The position numbers and the translations under genes were made by a program. This document shows, one piece after another, positions 24,347 to 32,266 of a stretch of 46,713 nucleotides of DNA. This DNA comes from Nitrospirota bacterium (GTDB lineage: Bacteria > Nitrospirota > Thermodesulfovibrionia > Thermodesulfovibrionales > UBA6898), in the NCBI GenBank assembly GCA_021811105.1, contig JAJZPM010000028.1, positions 1 through 46,713 of the forward strand. The letters are read 5' to 3'. The notes under the pieces were generated by a model, which had not been told where the DNA came from, ran no database searches, and saw only the letters and a list, made by a program, of their open reading frames with translations. Each line of letters starts with the position of its first letter. The first letter of the stretch is position 1.

Positions 24347-24545
24347 ATGGTAGGCCCGGGCGGTTTCGAACCGCCGACCTCTACCGTGTCAAAGCAATTT
24401 CATTAATTTTCGTAAGTGGGCCTTTTACCTGCATTTTATGACTTTTGCTTTACTTTTCAAGGCGTTTCGCCGTTCCGTCCTTTCCGATATTTTCCGCCAT
24501 TTTATGCCCTTTAAGATATTTTTGGCTACATTTTGGTTACAGTGG
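24347..24545. repeat. Copy 1 of a 199-bp direct repeat containing a tRNA-Val 3' half (att scar)
   Basis: Collinear without gaps with 30922-31120, with about 15 mismatches by eye, none within the tRNA part. Minus-strand positions 24392 to 24348 read TTGACACGGTAGAGGTC, then a T-arm GGCGG-TTCGAAA-CCGCC, then CGGGCCT-A-CCA. That is the anticodon loop (anticodon GAC, Val), variable region, T arm, acceptor strand and encoded CCA of a tRNA, without its 5' half. Loss of tRNA identity at the anticodon loop is the hallmark of integration by a tyrosine recombinase. The integrase relic lies immediately to the left. Confidence 0.8.
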
Positions 24546-24698
24546 CCGGCATATCAAATACTGGGATTTCCATCGTTTTCACTGGTTGTTATATTCAGAC
24601 TTGACCAAAAAGAAACACGTATAATGTCTCTCTGTTTGTCGCCTCAATCCTACCAATAGTAGCCCTACAATGGCTTCTAATACTCACGTATTTCCCGT

Positions 24699-26750
24699 TT
24701 ACAGCGCATCAAACGAGCATTGTGACCCCGTAGGGGGGAGATTGGTATATATTTGCGGGCTGCCCCACCACATCCTTGCGCCTCTGAACGTAAAAAAATT
24801 CGTTGTCTGCCAGGCTGGAAAGGAAGTACTTTCGCCGGGGTAATAATCAAGATAGCAAGGAGGATTGCCTCCGCAAAGTCCGCTGTCCTCCGAATAGTCC
24901 ACTTGTCTTTCTATGGCATAGTTAATATGCAGATATTTCACGTCGGAAATCGGCCAATTATCGGGGGCATCTCTTTTCATCCAGTGAACGTGACTTGTAT
25001 CATCAAATTGATAATCGCTAAGTAGATACATCACGCGTTTGTGATTGGCAGGTGCCAGATTAGAGACCTTGATATCATAAAATGTGGGCGAAGCTATTCT
25101 GTAGGTCGTCTCGGAGTAGGGCGAAAACAGAATGTATATATCCTGTGGATCATGCCCATATACGTCCGCTTCGCTCGGATAATCTGCAACCCCGTTATGG
25201 TTTGCATCTACTTGTTCAATAGCTTGCTGACTGCCCGCCACATACCAGCTACCGCTAATGCATATCTGGTCGGTATTGCTGAAGAGATCCATGGGTGTGG
25301 GTTCGCTGATGTCCTTAAAGCCGATAGCCACGGCATTTTCTTCGTTGCCAAGTGTACCCTTGAAGACAACCTGCAGATATACGTCTGTTGCCCACAGGGG
25401 TATCGGGTTCTGGCTTAAGTCAAAATTTAGCTCAGTAGGGCTGGCGCTAAAAAGGGCGCTTACGTCATTTTTCTCCGGCACGACGATATAGGAAAAATCG
25501 GCGTCCTTTTCTATGGGGCCAGGTTGAAAAGGGTCTGCATGGGCCACCTTGTATTTCACCACCAGTTGTATCGTGCCATTTGTCATGTTCTCGCCGGTCG
25601 TCGTAGTATTTGTGGCCTTGAGTTTTATGGCTGTAAATGCTGGGGTGAAGCCTTCCTGTGTTGCATCTATCATTGAATAAAGACCGTTGGTTGGCACGGA
25701 TATAGATATAGTCCCACGAAAGAAGTAGTTGAGAAGCCCTGCCAAATATCCAACAGCACGGGGAATAAGCATTGCGGCGTAATCATTATGTACAGCGTCA
25801 TCAAGCACCCAAGGGCTATATTGCACGTAGCCCCTCCTTATGCAATCATAAGAAATGTAACTCACCGCAGCCATTCGCGCATCTGCCTGACCTGCCGTTT
25901 TCCTAATATATATCTTATTGTCAGATTTGCCATCTTCAGCATCGGCAACCTCGGGATGCTGCCAATCGATGCTGGCGTAGGTTGTATCAGCATAGGACGG
26001 ATGAGGATAGTCCTTGAAAATGGTGTCAGCGCTGAAAAAATTGGCGTTTGAATATTCGGCAAGTCCTATCGTATCCGTCAGCGGCACTGAACTACCGTCA
26101 TAAGTATCAGTATCCCAGAAGAACCGAGGTGCAGCCGAGCTTGTCGAAACGTAACCGTCAGGAAAAGAAATTGAGGAATAGTTCAAGCTCCGAAAGTTTC
26201 TGTTAGTATACGCTTCGTAAGGATCCGCCGTGTGAAAGTCATTTCTCGTATGCGCAGGAACTGCCATATCCTGCACAAGATGCATTGCGCGACCTAATGC
26301 TTGGAATGCTATACCGAGGTATTGCTCCCTCAAAGTCTTATCAGTTTGAATGAGCCCATCATACATGCGCTTTCGCGCCCATACCCATGGGCCATAATTC
26401 GGAAGGTCATTGGCTCTGTCGTAGGCGGACTGGCCTATTTCAACCCCCAATACGGAATATCCCTTATTAGTCAGAGGGTCGTAAAAATGACTAGTCGGAA
26501 TGTCAGGACTTACGTCTTCCATCCAGCTACCTTCTATTAGCCAATCCTTAACCGTTTTACTATTTTGAACCTCATTAGCGCCCGCTGATAGAAATAGGCT
26601 GTTTAAATATGTTTTTATGGTGCTAGCGTTTTGATCTACGGTCTCGCTAGTCAAGCGTTGATGAACATTTGATGAATAAGCATGTAGTTCACCGTGCGTG
26701 ACTACTATTGCTATAAAAATTAAAGAAAAAATTATTATTTCCCTTTTCAT
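24699..26750 (-). CDS. Secreted phospholipase C / P1-nuclease-like zinc hydrolase (putative)
   Basis: 683 residues with a signal peptide (IIIFSLIFIAIVVTHGELHA). The N-terminal 350 residues resemble the zinc-dependent phospholipase C/S1-P1 nuclease fold: YSSNVHQRLTSETV at the mature N-terminus, FQALGRAMHLVQDMAVPAHTRND (H...H-x3-D...H metal-binding helix), then YISYDCIRRGYVQY and later helices. The second half (about 370-683) is beta-rich, with strands such as AIKLKATNTTTTGENM, and is unrecognised. It is probably exported to the periplasm or outside. It directly follows the 236-residue membrane protein gene, whose stop overlaps this start region. Lipid or nucleic-acid hydrolysis is inferred from the metal-site pattern only. 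The A+T-rich signal-peptide region is consistent with acquired DNA. Confidence 0.55.
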   Translation of the reverse strand: MKREIIIFSLIFIAIVVTHGELHAYSSNVHQRLTSETVDQNASTIKTYLNSLFLSAGANEVQNSKTVKDWLIEGSWMEDVSPDIPTSHFYDPLTNKGYSVLGVEIGQSAYDRANDLPNYGPWVWARKRMYDGLIQTDKTLREQYLGIAFQALGRAMHLVQDMAVPAHTRNDFHTADPYEAYTNRNFRSLNYSSISFPDGYVSTSSAAPRFFWDTDTYDGSSVPLTDTIGLAEYSNANFFSADTIFKDYPHPSYADTTYASIDWQHPEVADAEDGKSDNKIYIRKTAGQADARMAAVSYISYDCIRRGYVQYSPWVLDDAVHNDYAAMLIPRAVGYLAGLLNYFFRGTISISVPTNGLYSMIDATQEGFTPAFTAIKLKATNTTTTGENMTNGTIQLVVKYKVAHADPFQPGPIEKDADFSYIVVPEKNDVSALFSASPTELNFDLSQNPIPLWATDVYLQVVFKGTLGNEENAVAIGFKDISEPTPMDLFSNTDQICISGSWYVAGSQQAIEQVDANHNGVADYPSEADVYGHDPQDIYILFSPYSETTYRIASPTFYDIKVSNLAPANHKRVMYLLSDYQFDDTSHVHWMKRDAPDNWPISDVKYLHINYAIERQVDYSEDSGLCGGNPPCYLDYYPGESTSFPAWQTTNFFTFRGARMWWGSPQIYTNLPPTGSQCSFDAL

Positions 26751-27460
26751 TAGTACCCCCCTCTTTTGGGTATCCCAATCTCACCTTGAAGACCGAGCGC
26801 CTTTCGATCTTCATTAATAAGGCCAAGTAGAAACGGTAACTTTCTATACGCTTTATCAAAGGCTAACGGAGAATGTACACTGTCATTTGTGAGTTTCCGT
26901 TCTTCTTTCGTGCCCGGCTTACCCAGTTCAACAACGTTATTTTGTTTACTACCTTCAAAGAGCGGTGGGTTGTTCCAACTGGGCATATATTTCTTTCTAT
27001 CAGGCTCAGTAGAACCCATCGGCGGATAGGCCAGATAGCCAGGCTTAAAAACAACTATATTGCCGGGAAGACTTATCCTGCCGAGCGGCCAAGGGTTAAT
27101 ACACCAGGCTCTTGGCAGAGTGAACTCTCCATTTTTATCGGTGAGCGTCTCAACGGCATCACAAAACATAGGCCAGCCGAAATTGACTTCGAGATTCCAA
27201 CTTCCAGCAACTACTGCACCTTCGATGGGCGCTCCCGTCTCAAGTTCAACCACTTTCCCTTGATATGGCCCGTCCCAATAGTAAATCCATCCATGGAAAG
27301 ATTCATAGCTTTTTATATTCAAACGAATCATAAAGACACCGGCAATAAAGTAAATAATACCTACCGTTATTCCAAGCCTCGTTAGTAATGTCAAGCTGCG
27401 TTTTTTAACAGTCCTGGATCCTTTGCGCCTGGAATGCTTATCTAATTTTTCTTTGGTCAT
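26750..27460 (-). CDS. Single-pass membrane protein with a carboxypeptidase-regulatory-like domain
   Basis: 236 residues. A basic N-terminus (KHSRRKGSRTVKKRS) precedes one membrane helix (LGITVGIIYFIAGVFMI), followed by an exported domain. GKVVELETGAPIEGAVVAGSW and ETLTDKNGEFTLPRAW are typical of the carboxypeptidase regulatory-like (transthyretin-like) beta-sandwich, while GNIVVFKPGYLAYPP is its last strand. The remainder is polar. It probably sits on the outer face of the inner membrane and may bind a partner; no catalytic motif is visible. It is encoded between the FN3/PKD protein and the phospholipase-like protein, suggesting one envelope-related unit. Confidence 0.55.
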   Translation of the reverse strand: MTKEKLDKHSRRKGSRTVKKRSLTLLTRLGITVGIIYFIAGVFMIRLNIKSYESFHGWIYYWDGPYQGKVVELETGAPIEGAVVAGSWNLEVNFGWPMFCDAVETLTDKNGEFTLPRAWCINPWPLGRISLPGNIVVFKPGYLAYPPMGSTEPDRKKYMPSWNNPPLFEGSKQNNVVELGKPGTKEERKLTNDSVHSPLAFDKAYRKLPFLLGLINEDRKALGLQGEIGIPKRGGY

Positions 27461-27478
27461 GACTGTTCTCCGCTAATC

Positions 27479-29788
27479 TTAGAACTCCCTAATCTTCCAT
27501 AATCCATCGCTATCCTTCATAAAGTAAATATAATAGGTTATTGTAACCTGAGTTCCGTCAATATCCTGAACGCGATTGATTCTGTATTTTGCGGTGTCAT
27601 CTTTCACATAGATAAGCTCAATGGCCTGCATGTCGGAGATCATCTGCGGTAGGTCGCTCAGAATAATATTGAGTGCCTGTTGATAAGAATCTCTGGTTGC
27701 CCCGCTCATAAAGTTCACACCGCCTACTACATCTTGAACGCTAAGTTTTGCTTTAAAGGCGTCCCAAATATTCCTTAATGACCCGTCAAGTACGGACGCG
27801 TTCAAGGTCACTATCCCAATAGTATCCGTATAGGAGTAGTTGCCTGAATCCACAACGGTCAATGTCGCATAATAAATCCCTGGAGATGAATACAAGTGAC
27901 TCACGTTGTCAAACGTCGCATCGGAATAATCATTGACAGCATCCCCGTCAAAATCCATCTCGTATGTTGCAACGCCATTAGGAATCGCTGTTGAAGCCGA
28001 AAAGTTCACGGGAAGAGGCGCAACACCTGATTCAGGACTTGCTGTCAGCGTCACATACGGCTGCGAAGCATCAGCGGTTACTGTTATCGCCGTAGTTGCC
28101 GTATTCCCTGCCGTATCTGTTGCAGTTACTGATATAGTATTAGCCCCATCGGAAAGCGGCACATGATTAACTGCAAAGTCGCTGCCGTAAACCATTCCTA
28201 CTATTCCATTGACTGTCACCCCTGTTTCGTTGCCCGGCGTAATAAGGTTTCCTTTCACCATGATATCCGGTCTATATATGGTACTTCCATCTGTAGGGGA
28301 AGTAATCGTTATCGTAATAGGCGGTGTCGTAAACGTCATATCAGAACCATAAGTTGTCCCATCTGTATTAGTGGCGACGACCCTGAAATGATATGTCATG
28401 TTTATAGAAAGTCCTGTAATATTTGCAGCTACAGGAATATCATCAATCCCGGCAGGCAACAACTGAGCCGGGGTTGTATTTCCATAGGAAGTTGTTAAGC
28501 CCCATTCAAAATATACGGATGTTTCAAGCCCGTTAGGATTTACGGTTCCATTCAACGTGGCGGAATTGCCGTTCTTGTTTGTCGCCGAATTCGTCATGGC
28601 ATATGGCGGAGCATTGGAAGGCGTCGTAAAGGGTACATCGCCTCCATAAGTGGTTCCTGCAGAATTGGTGGCAACCACCCTGTAGTGATAAGTAGTATTG
28701 AGCGTCAGCCCTGCGATATTTGCCGTAACAGCAACGTCATTGACTCCAGCAGGAATATTCTGCGTAGTTGTAGTATTTCCATAAGATGTATCAGTCCCCC
28801 ACTGGAAATATACCGAAGTAGCTGCCCCATTTGGATTGACTGTAGCGTTTAATGTGGCAGAATTGCCAGCCGTATTATTGCTAACGGCGTTCGTTGTTGC
28901 AGAAGGGGCAATTATCGGCGTTGTGAAGGGTACATCGGAACCATTGGTCGTCGCTATGGAATTTGTAGCCACAATCCTGTAATGGTAAGACGTATTTGCC
29001 GTGAGTCCTGTAATATCGGCCGAAACAGCAACATCATCGGTTCCTGCAGGGATTACTTGAGTAAGTGTTGTATTTCCGTAAGACGTTGTTAATCCCCATT
29101 CAAAATGAACAGAAGTCTCCGCCCCGCCGGGATTGACCGTAGCGTTTAATGTGGCTGACGTACCGACATTATTGCTGACGGCATTCGTTGTGGCAGATGG
29201 TGCAACAGCCGATGTTGTAGCATTTGCTTCATTACTATAAGATGAATCCGCGAATATATCATACGCCCTTACCTGGTAATAATAAGTTGTTCCAGGCAAT
29301 AAAGAAGGATCAGTATCGGAATATGCCGTTGCTTCTGCGTCCGCTGTCCCTATCTGGCTATAAGTTCCATTTACTCCCGTCTTACGCTCTATCTTGAAGC
29401 CTGTTTCCGTGCTTGAGTTGTCGTTCCATGACAAGTCTATTCTGTTTGAGGATACTGCAACCGCACTGAGCCCGGAGGGCGCATCAGGGGGTACGTAAGT
29501 GCCTGACAGGGTGAGGGTTGAATTCGGATCTATGGTAACCGTCCCCGCATAGTCTCCATTTATGGCAAGGGCGATGAATGTTTCGCTGAAGTCCCAGGTG
29601 CAGCCCTTTGACGACGTACCGTCAAAGAGAATGGTATCAGCGGCTGAGGGCAAGAGGCTTCCCGTCCAGTTCTCCGGGGTTGATGCAAGATCATCTGCGC
29701 CACCGCCGTTCCAGGTGGCCGAATAGGCTGGTGAAGAGAATAAGGATGCTAAAAGCAAAAAAATGAACACCTGCAGAGAAAGCTTCAT
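27479..29788 (-). CDS. Secreted FN3/PKD-repeat protein
   Basis: The signal peptide SLQVFIFLLLASLFSSPAYS is followed by a short beta-helix-like segment (ATWNGGGADDLASTPENWTG) and a canonical fibronectin III domain (PPDAPSGLSAVAVSSNRIDL ... YYYQVRAYD). Three tandem ~97-residue FN3-like units come next (ATLNATVNP ... SYGNTT ... ITGLTxNTSYHYRVVATNS), then a bacterial-Ig-like domain (ITSPTDGSTIYRPDI), a PKD domain (NFSASTAIPNGVATYEMDFDGD), and a C-terminal ~110-residue globular domain ending DSDGLWKIREF. There is no LPXTG or sorting motif. The ATG at 29788 with GGGGGA five bases upstream is preferred over a TTG further up. It is likely a surface or matrix protein; the function is unknown. Confidence 0.7.
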   Translation of the reverse strand: MKLSLQVFIFLLLASLFSSPAYSATWNGGGADDLASTPENWTGSLLPSAADTILFDGTSSKGCTWDFSETFIALAINGDYAGTVTIDPNSTLTLSGTYVPPDAPSGLSAVAVSSNRIDLSWNDNSSTETGFKIERKTGVNGTYSQIGTADAEATAYSDTDPSLLPGTTYYYQVRAYDIFADSSYSNEANATTSAVAPSATTNAVSNNVGTSATLNATVNPGGAETSVHFEWGLTTSYGNTTLTQVIPAGTDDVAVSADITGLTANTSYHYRIVATNSIATTNGSDVPFTTPIIAPSATTNAVSNNTAGNSATLNATVNPNGAATSVYFQWGTDTSYGNTTTTQNIPAGVNDVAVTANIAGLTLNTTYHYRVVATNSAGTTYGGDVPFTTPSNAPPYAMTNSATNKNGNSATLNGTVNPNGLETSVYFEWGLTTSYGNTTPAQLLPAGIDDIPVAANITGLSINMTYHFRVVATNTDGTTYGSDMTFTTPPITITITSPTDGSTIYRPDIMVKGNLITPGNETGVTVNGIVGMVYGSDFAVNHVPLSDGANTISVTATDTAGNTATTAITVTADASQPYVTLTASPESGVAPLPVNFSASTAIPNGVATYEMDFDGDAVNDYSDATFDNVSHLYSSPGIYYATLTVVDSGNYSYTDTIGIVTLNASVLDGSLRNIWDAFKAKLSVQDVVGGVNFMSGATRDSYQQALNIILSDLPQMISDMQAIELIYVKDDTAKYRINRVQDIDGTQVTITYYIYFMKDSDGLWKIREF
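28319..29203 (-). repeat. Three tandem ~297-bp repeats encoding FN3-like units
   Basis: The three units each encode NATVNP, a tryptophan in FEWG or FQWG, SYGNTT, and Y-H-x-R-V/I-V-A-T-N. They are similar enough at DNA level (shared stretches such as GTATTTCCATAAGA) to suggest recent duplication or exchange. Confidence 0.75.
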
Positions 29789-30019
29789 GAAGATCCCCCT
29801 TTTTCTCAAGCGAGGCTTCTAATCCCTGGACAATTTAAACATTGAGGAAGCATTCTTGTCAATAGTTTCTTTCGGTTGTTGGTGGGTTTGCCATTCAGCC
29901 ACTTCACATATTCCATTTCTACTTTGCACAACTATCAGCTTAGCCACTAGTCCGATTTACTGGATGGACTGCACAGAAGCATGCCTTACTTCGGCGATGC
30001 GTGTTTGGATGGGAAGGAT

Positions 30020-30355
30020 TTAGAAAAGAAGAGGTTTGAATTTGGCTAGAATTGTTGCGACAGAAGCAGTTGAAAGACGGTCGATGACCTTGATTTTGCG
30101 GGCTTGCCAATCAATAGAGCGTACCTGATCAGCGAGTGCAACGCCTGAAGTCTTTTTGGCGCCTTCGAGTGTAACCTCAAATGGGTAACCTTTGATTTTC
30201 GTTGTGATAGGGCATACGAGGCAGAGGCCGGAAGCCTTATTGTATAGTGCCGGTGAAAGAACAACAGCCGGCCTGAAGCCCGCCTGCTCATGCCCTACCG
30301 TGGGATCGAAACTCAAGAGGACGACATCCCCCCGATCGGGAACCGATCTCATCAA
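30020..30355 (-). CDS. mazF: MazF/PemK-family mRNA interferase toxin
   Basis: 111 residues. RGDVVLLSFDPTVGHEQAGFRPAVVLSP is the MazF N-terminal beta-barrel with the R-G-D-V and G-x-E-Q-x-G-x-R-P-x-V-V-L signature. VCPITTKIKGYPFEVTL and ALADQVRSIDWQARKI follow, containing the usual catalytic Thr and Arg positions. It would cleave mRNA at specific short sites when the antitoxin is lost. ATG overlaps the mazE stop (ATGA), the usual coupled toxin-antitoxin layout. The 5' extension MMRS is short. It belongs to the accessory region next to the att scars and may stabilise it. Confidence 0.92.
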   Translation of the reverse strand: MMRSVPDRGDVVLLSFDPTVGHEQAGFRPAVVLSPALYNKASGLCLVCPITTKIKGYPFEVTLEGAKKTSGVALADQVRSIDWQARKIKVIDRLSTASVATILAKFKPLLF

Positions 30356-30594
30356 AGTAGCTCCTTTCCAACAGGGCGTCCAAAGTCGGCCTCGTCATGC
30401 CTGTTATCAGGAGTAATCCCTTTCAGAAGCTCTTTTAAAGAATACTCCTTCTTGCCCACGGGCTTGATGATGATCCCTTCAGCGGCTTCATCGATCTCGA
30501 CAGTGGAGTCCACATCGATCCCAGCCCTCTTAGCAAGACTGCGAGGTATCCTCACTCCGATACTGTTGCCCCATTGGGCAGCCTTTGCGATCAT
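30352..30594 (-). CDS. mazE: MazE-type AbrB/SpoVT antitoxin
   Basis: 80 residues. MIAKAAQWGNSIGVRIPRSL is the swapped-hairpin AbrB DNA-binding fold, with VDSTVEIDEAAEGIIIKPVG as the second half and an acidic tail (DNRHDEADFG) that would wrap the toxin. I chose the ATG at 30594 because AGGAGG lies seven bases upstream; an in-frame GTG at 30603 would lie too close to that site. It neutralises MazF and probably represses the pair's promoter. Confidence 0.9.
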   Translation of the reverse strand: MIAKAAQWGNSIGVRIPRSLAKRAGIDVDSTVEIDEAAEGIIIKPVGKKEYSLKELLKGITPDNRHDEADFGRPVGKELL

Positions 30595-30736
30595 AAACCA
30601 CACCTCCTGAAATATTACGTTTGATAATAGTATATCCGAAGGATATCCAAAACAACAAGAGTGGAAAAAGGGCAGTCAGTCCGGATTATCCCGCTGATAC
30701 AATGCAATATCCCCGGATTCTCTGAAGTCGAGCTGC

Positions 30737-30813
30737 GACCTCTACCGTAAAACGGTAGCACATCGGTAACCTAATTTTTCAAATGCTAGATTTATCAACG
30801 TGTAAGAGGCTTA
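30737..30813. repeat. Left copy of an att-like repeat bracketing the molybdenum module
   Basis: GACCTCTACCGTAAAACGGT followed by AGC and a ~50-bp tail containing CAAATGCTAGATTTATCAACG is repeated at 46511-46590 in the same orientation (roughly 80 percent identical overall; the first 23 bp identical). Read on the minus strand, CTACC-GTTTTAC-GGTAG is a perfect 5-bp stem with a 7-nt loop, like a tRNA anticodon arm, then AGGTC. GACCTCTACCGT is also present in both tRNA-Val scars. This matches the dyad core of a tyrosine-recombinase attachment site. Confidence 0.6.
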
Positions 30814-30921
30814 AATTATCTGATAATGAGTATGTTGAGGAATTCTTGGTTACAGTTGGTCACCGAGAAAAAAATCAGGCTGTTGCGATTTTCTCGTAAC
30901 CATCTGTTTTATAAAGTAAAA

Positions 30922-31120
30922 ATGGTAGGCCCGGGCGGTTTCGAACCGCCGACCTCTACCGTGTCAAGGCGATTTGATTAATTTTCGTAAGTGGGCCTTT
31001 TACCTGCATTTTATGACTTTTGCTTTATCTTGCAAGGAGTTTTGCCGTTCCATCCTTTATGGTATTTTCCGTCATTTTATGCCCTTTAGGATATTTTTGG
31101 CTACATTTTGGTTACAGTGA
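30922..31120. repeat. Copy 2 of the 199-bp direct repeat with the tRNA-Val 3' half
   Basis: Partner of 24347-24545, same orientation. The 45-nt tRNA 3' half (30923-30967, minus strand) is identical between copies, and the rest differs at about 15 positions without gaps. The two copies bracket 6.4 kb holding the FN3, phospholipase-like and MazEF genes. The interval 30604-30921 otherwise holds only the left copy of the second att-like repeat and no gene; 31121-31192 is also empty. Confidence 0.8.
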
Positions 31121-31192
31121 CCACAAGTAAGGTGCCTTTTAACTTTATCAAAGGAAATATGATTTACTGAGGCTTTCTCTTCCCGAGGCATG

Positions 31193-32257
31193 CTATTTTC
31201 CGAAAGGACAGACCGGATATCTGCACTCTCCGCATTTAATACAAAGCCCGCCATGGCCGAGCTCTGCAAGCTCCTTACGACCCACCTTATCACCGGCAAG
31301 GACCCTCGGAAGAACAAGATCGAAGATAGTGTTCTTTGCGTACATGCCGCAAGCCGGTATGCCCAGGACAGGGATTGCGCCAAGATGGGCTGCCAGGAAC
31401 ATCGCGCCCGGCAAAACTGCCGAGCCATAAGTGATATCAGAAGCTCCAAGATTTCGAATCGCAAACCTTGTCACGTCATCAGGATCGACAGACATGCCGC
31501 CGGTGGTGATAAGCAGATCTGCTCCGGCGTTTATCAATTCCCTCAGCCTGTCCTCGATGAATGTTTCATCATCCGGGGCATAATAGGTGCCGACGATCTC
31601 ACCTCCAATAGCCTCTATTTTGGCCTTGATAATTGGCGCGAAGGCGTCTTTTATCCTGCCGTAGTAGACTTCACTACCTGTGATGACCACACCTGCCTTA
31701 GGTCTTCTGATCTCTCTGACCTCAATGATCTTCCCGGCCTGCTCGCCGATCTTCACTGCTGCCTGAACAACATCCTTCTTGACGATCAATGGAATTGCCC
31801 TCGTGCCTGCGACAGTCTGACCTTTTTTCACAACCGTGTTGCTGTGGATCGTCGCACACATGACATCACCAAGCAAATTAAATTCGAGAAGGGCATCTTT
31901 ATTTATCTTAAGCAGGCCTTCCCTGTCGGCAATGATATTTATCTTTCCTTCCTTCGGCTCTCCCTTTATCTTCACGCCCTCACCCATGAGTGCTTTTGCC
32001 AGGGCATAAGCAGCGTCGTTCTCGTGCATCTCATCATCCGCCATATTCAGTACAAAGAGATGCTCCTTCCCGAGCCTCCGCAGGTGGCAGACATCCTCTT
32101 CCCTAATAATATGTCCTTTCTTGAATGCTCGCCCTTTAAACTCTCAGGGCCGTATCTCTGTTATGTCGTGGGCAAGGACAGTGCCAACGGCCTCTGTTAC
32201 CGAAATTGATTTCCTGTCAATCTTTTTCTGCGTATTGGAACTTTGAAGATCGCACAT
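31193..32257 (-). pseudogene. Molybdopterin-binding (MoeA/MogA-like) protein interrupted by an in-frame TGA
   Basis: From the ATG at 32257 the frame encodes ISVTEAVGTVLAHDITEIRP, a TGA (32144-32146), then EFKGRAFKKGHIIREEDV and 300 further residues without a shift. Relatives have Gly at the TGA position (P-G-E-F-K-G), so GGA to TGA is the simplest event. Downstream are the linking beta domain, the MoCF_biosynth fold (AGVVITGSEVYYGRIKDAF, LLITTGGMSVDPDDVT, GIPACGMYAKNTIFD) and a C-terminal CIKCGECRYPVCPFGK cysteine cluster. It may have helped load or sense the Mo cofactor. Restart at the ATG at 32044 would give a 283-residue form without the first domain part, but I see no well-placed Shine-Dalgarno there. 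It is the last gene of the Mo operon. An assembly error cannot be excluded. Confidence 0.8.
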
Positions 32258-32266
32258 ATTCCTCTC

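Noticed and set aside
28319-29203. CRISPR array or minisatellite
   Set aside because: The periodic DNA is explained by three FN3-like protein domains of about 97 residues. The units are too long and lack spacers.
30737-30813. Intact tRNA-Lys gene suggested by a TTT-like anticodon loop
   Set aside because: Only an anticodon-arm-like dyad is present. Neither an acceptor stem nor a proper T arm can be formed, so I treat it as an att core.
31072-31464. 130-residue frame in the molybdopterin-binding gene
   Set aside because: It overlaps the real frame in another phase and runs into the att repeat. There is no domain evidence.
32144-32146. Selenocysteine at the in-frame TGA
   Set aside because: The family has Gly, not Cys, at this position, and I see no SECIS-like hairpin just after the codon. 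Other genes here end normally with TGA, so a reassigned code is also unlikely.
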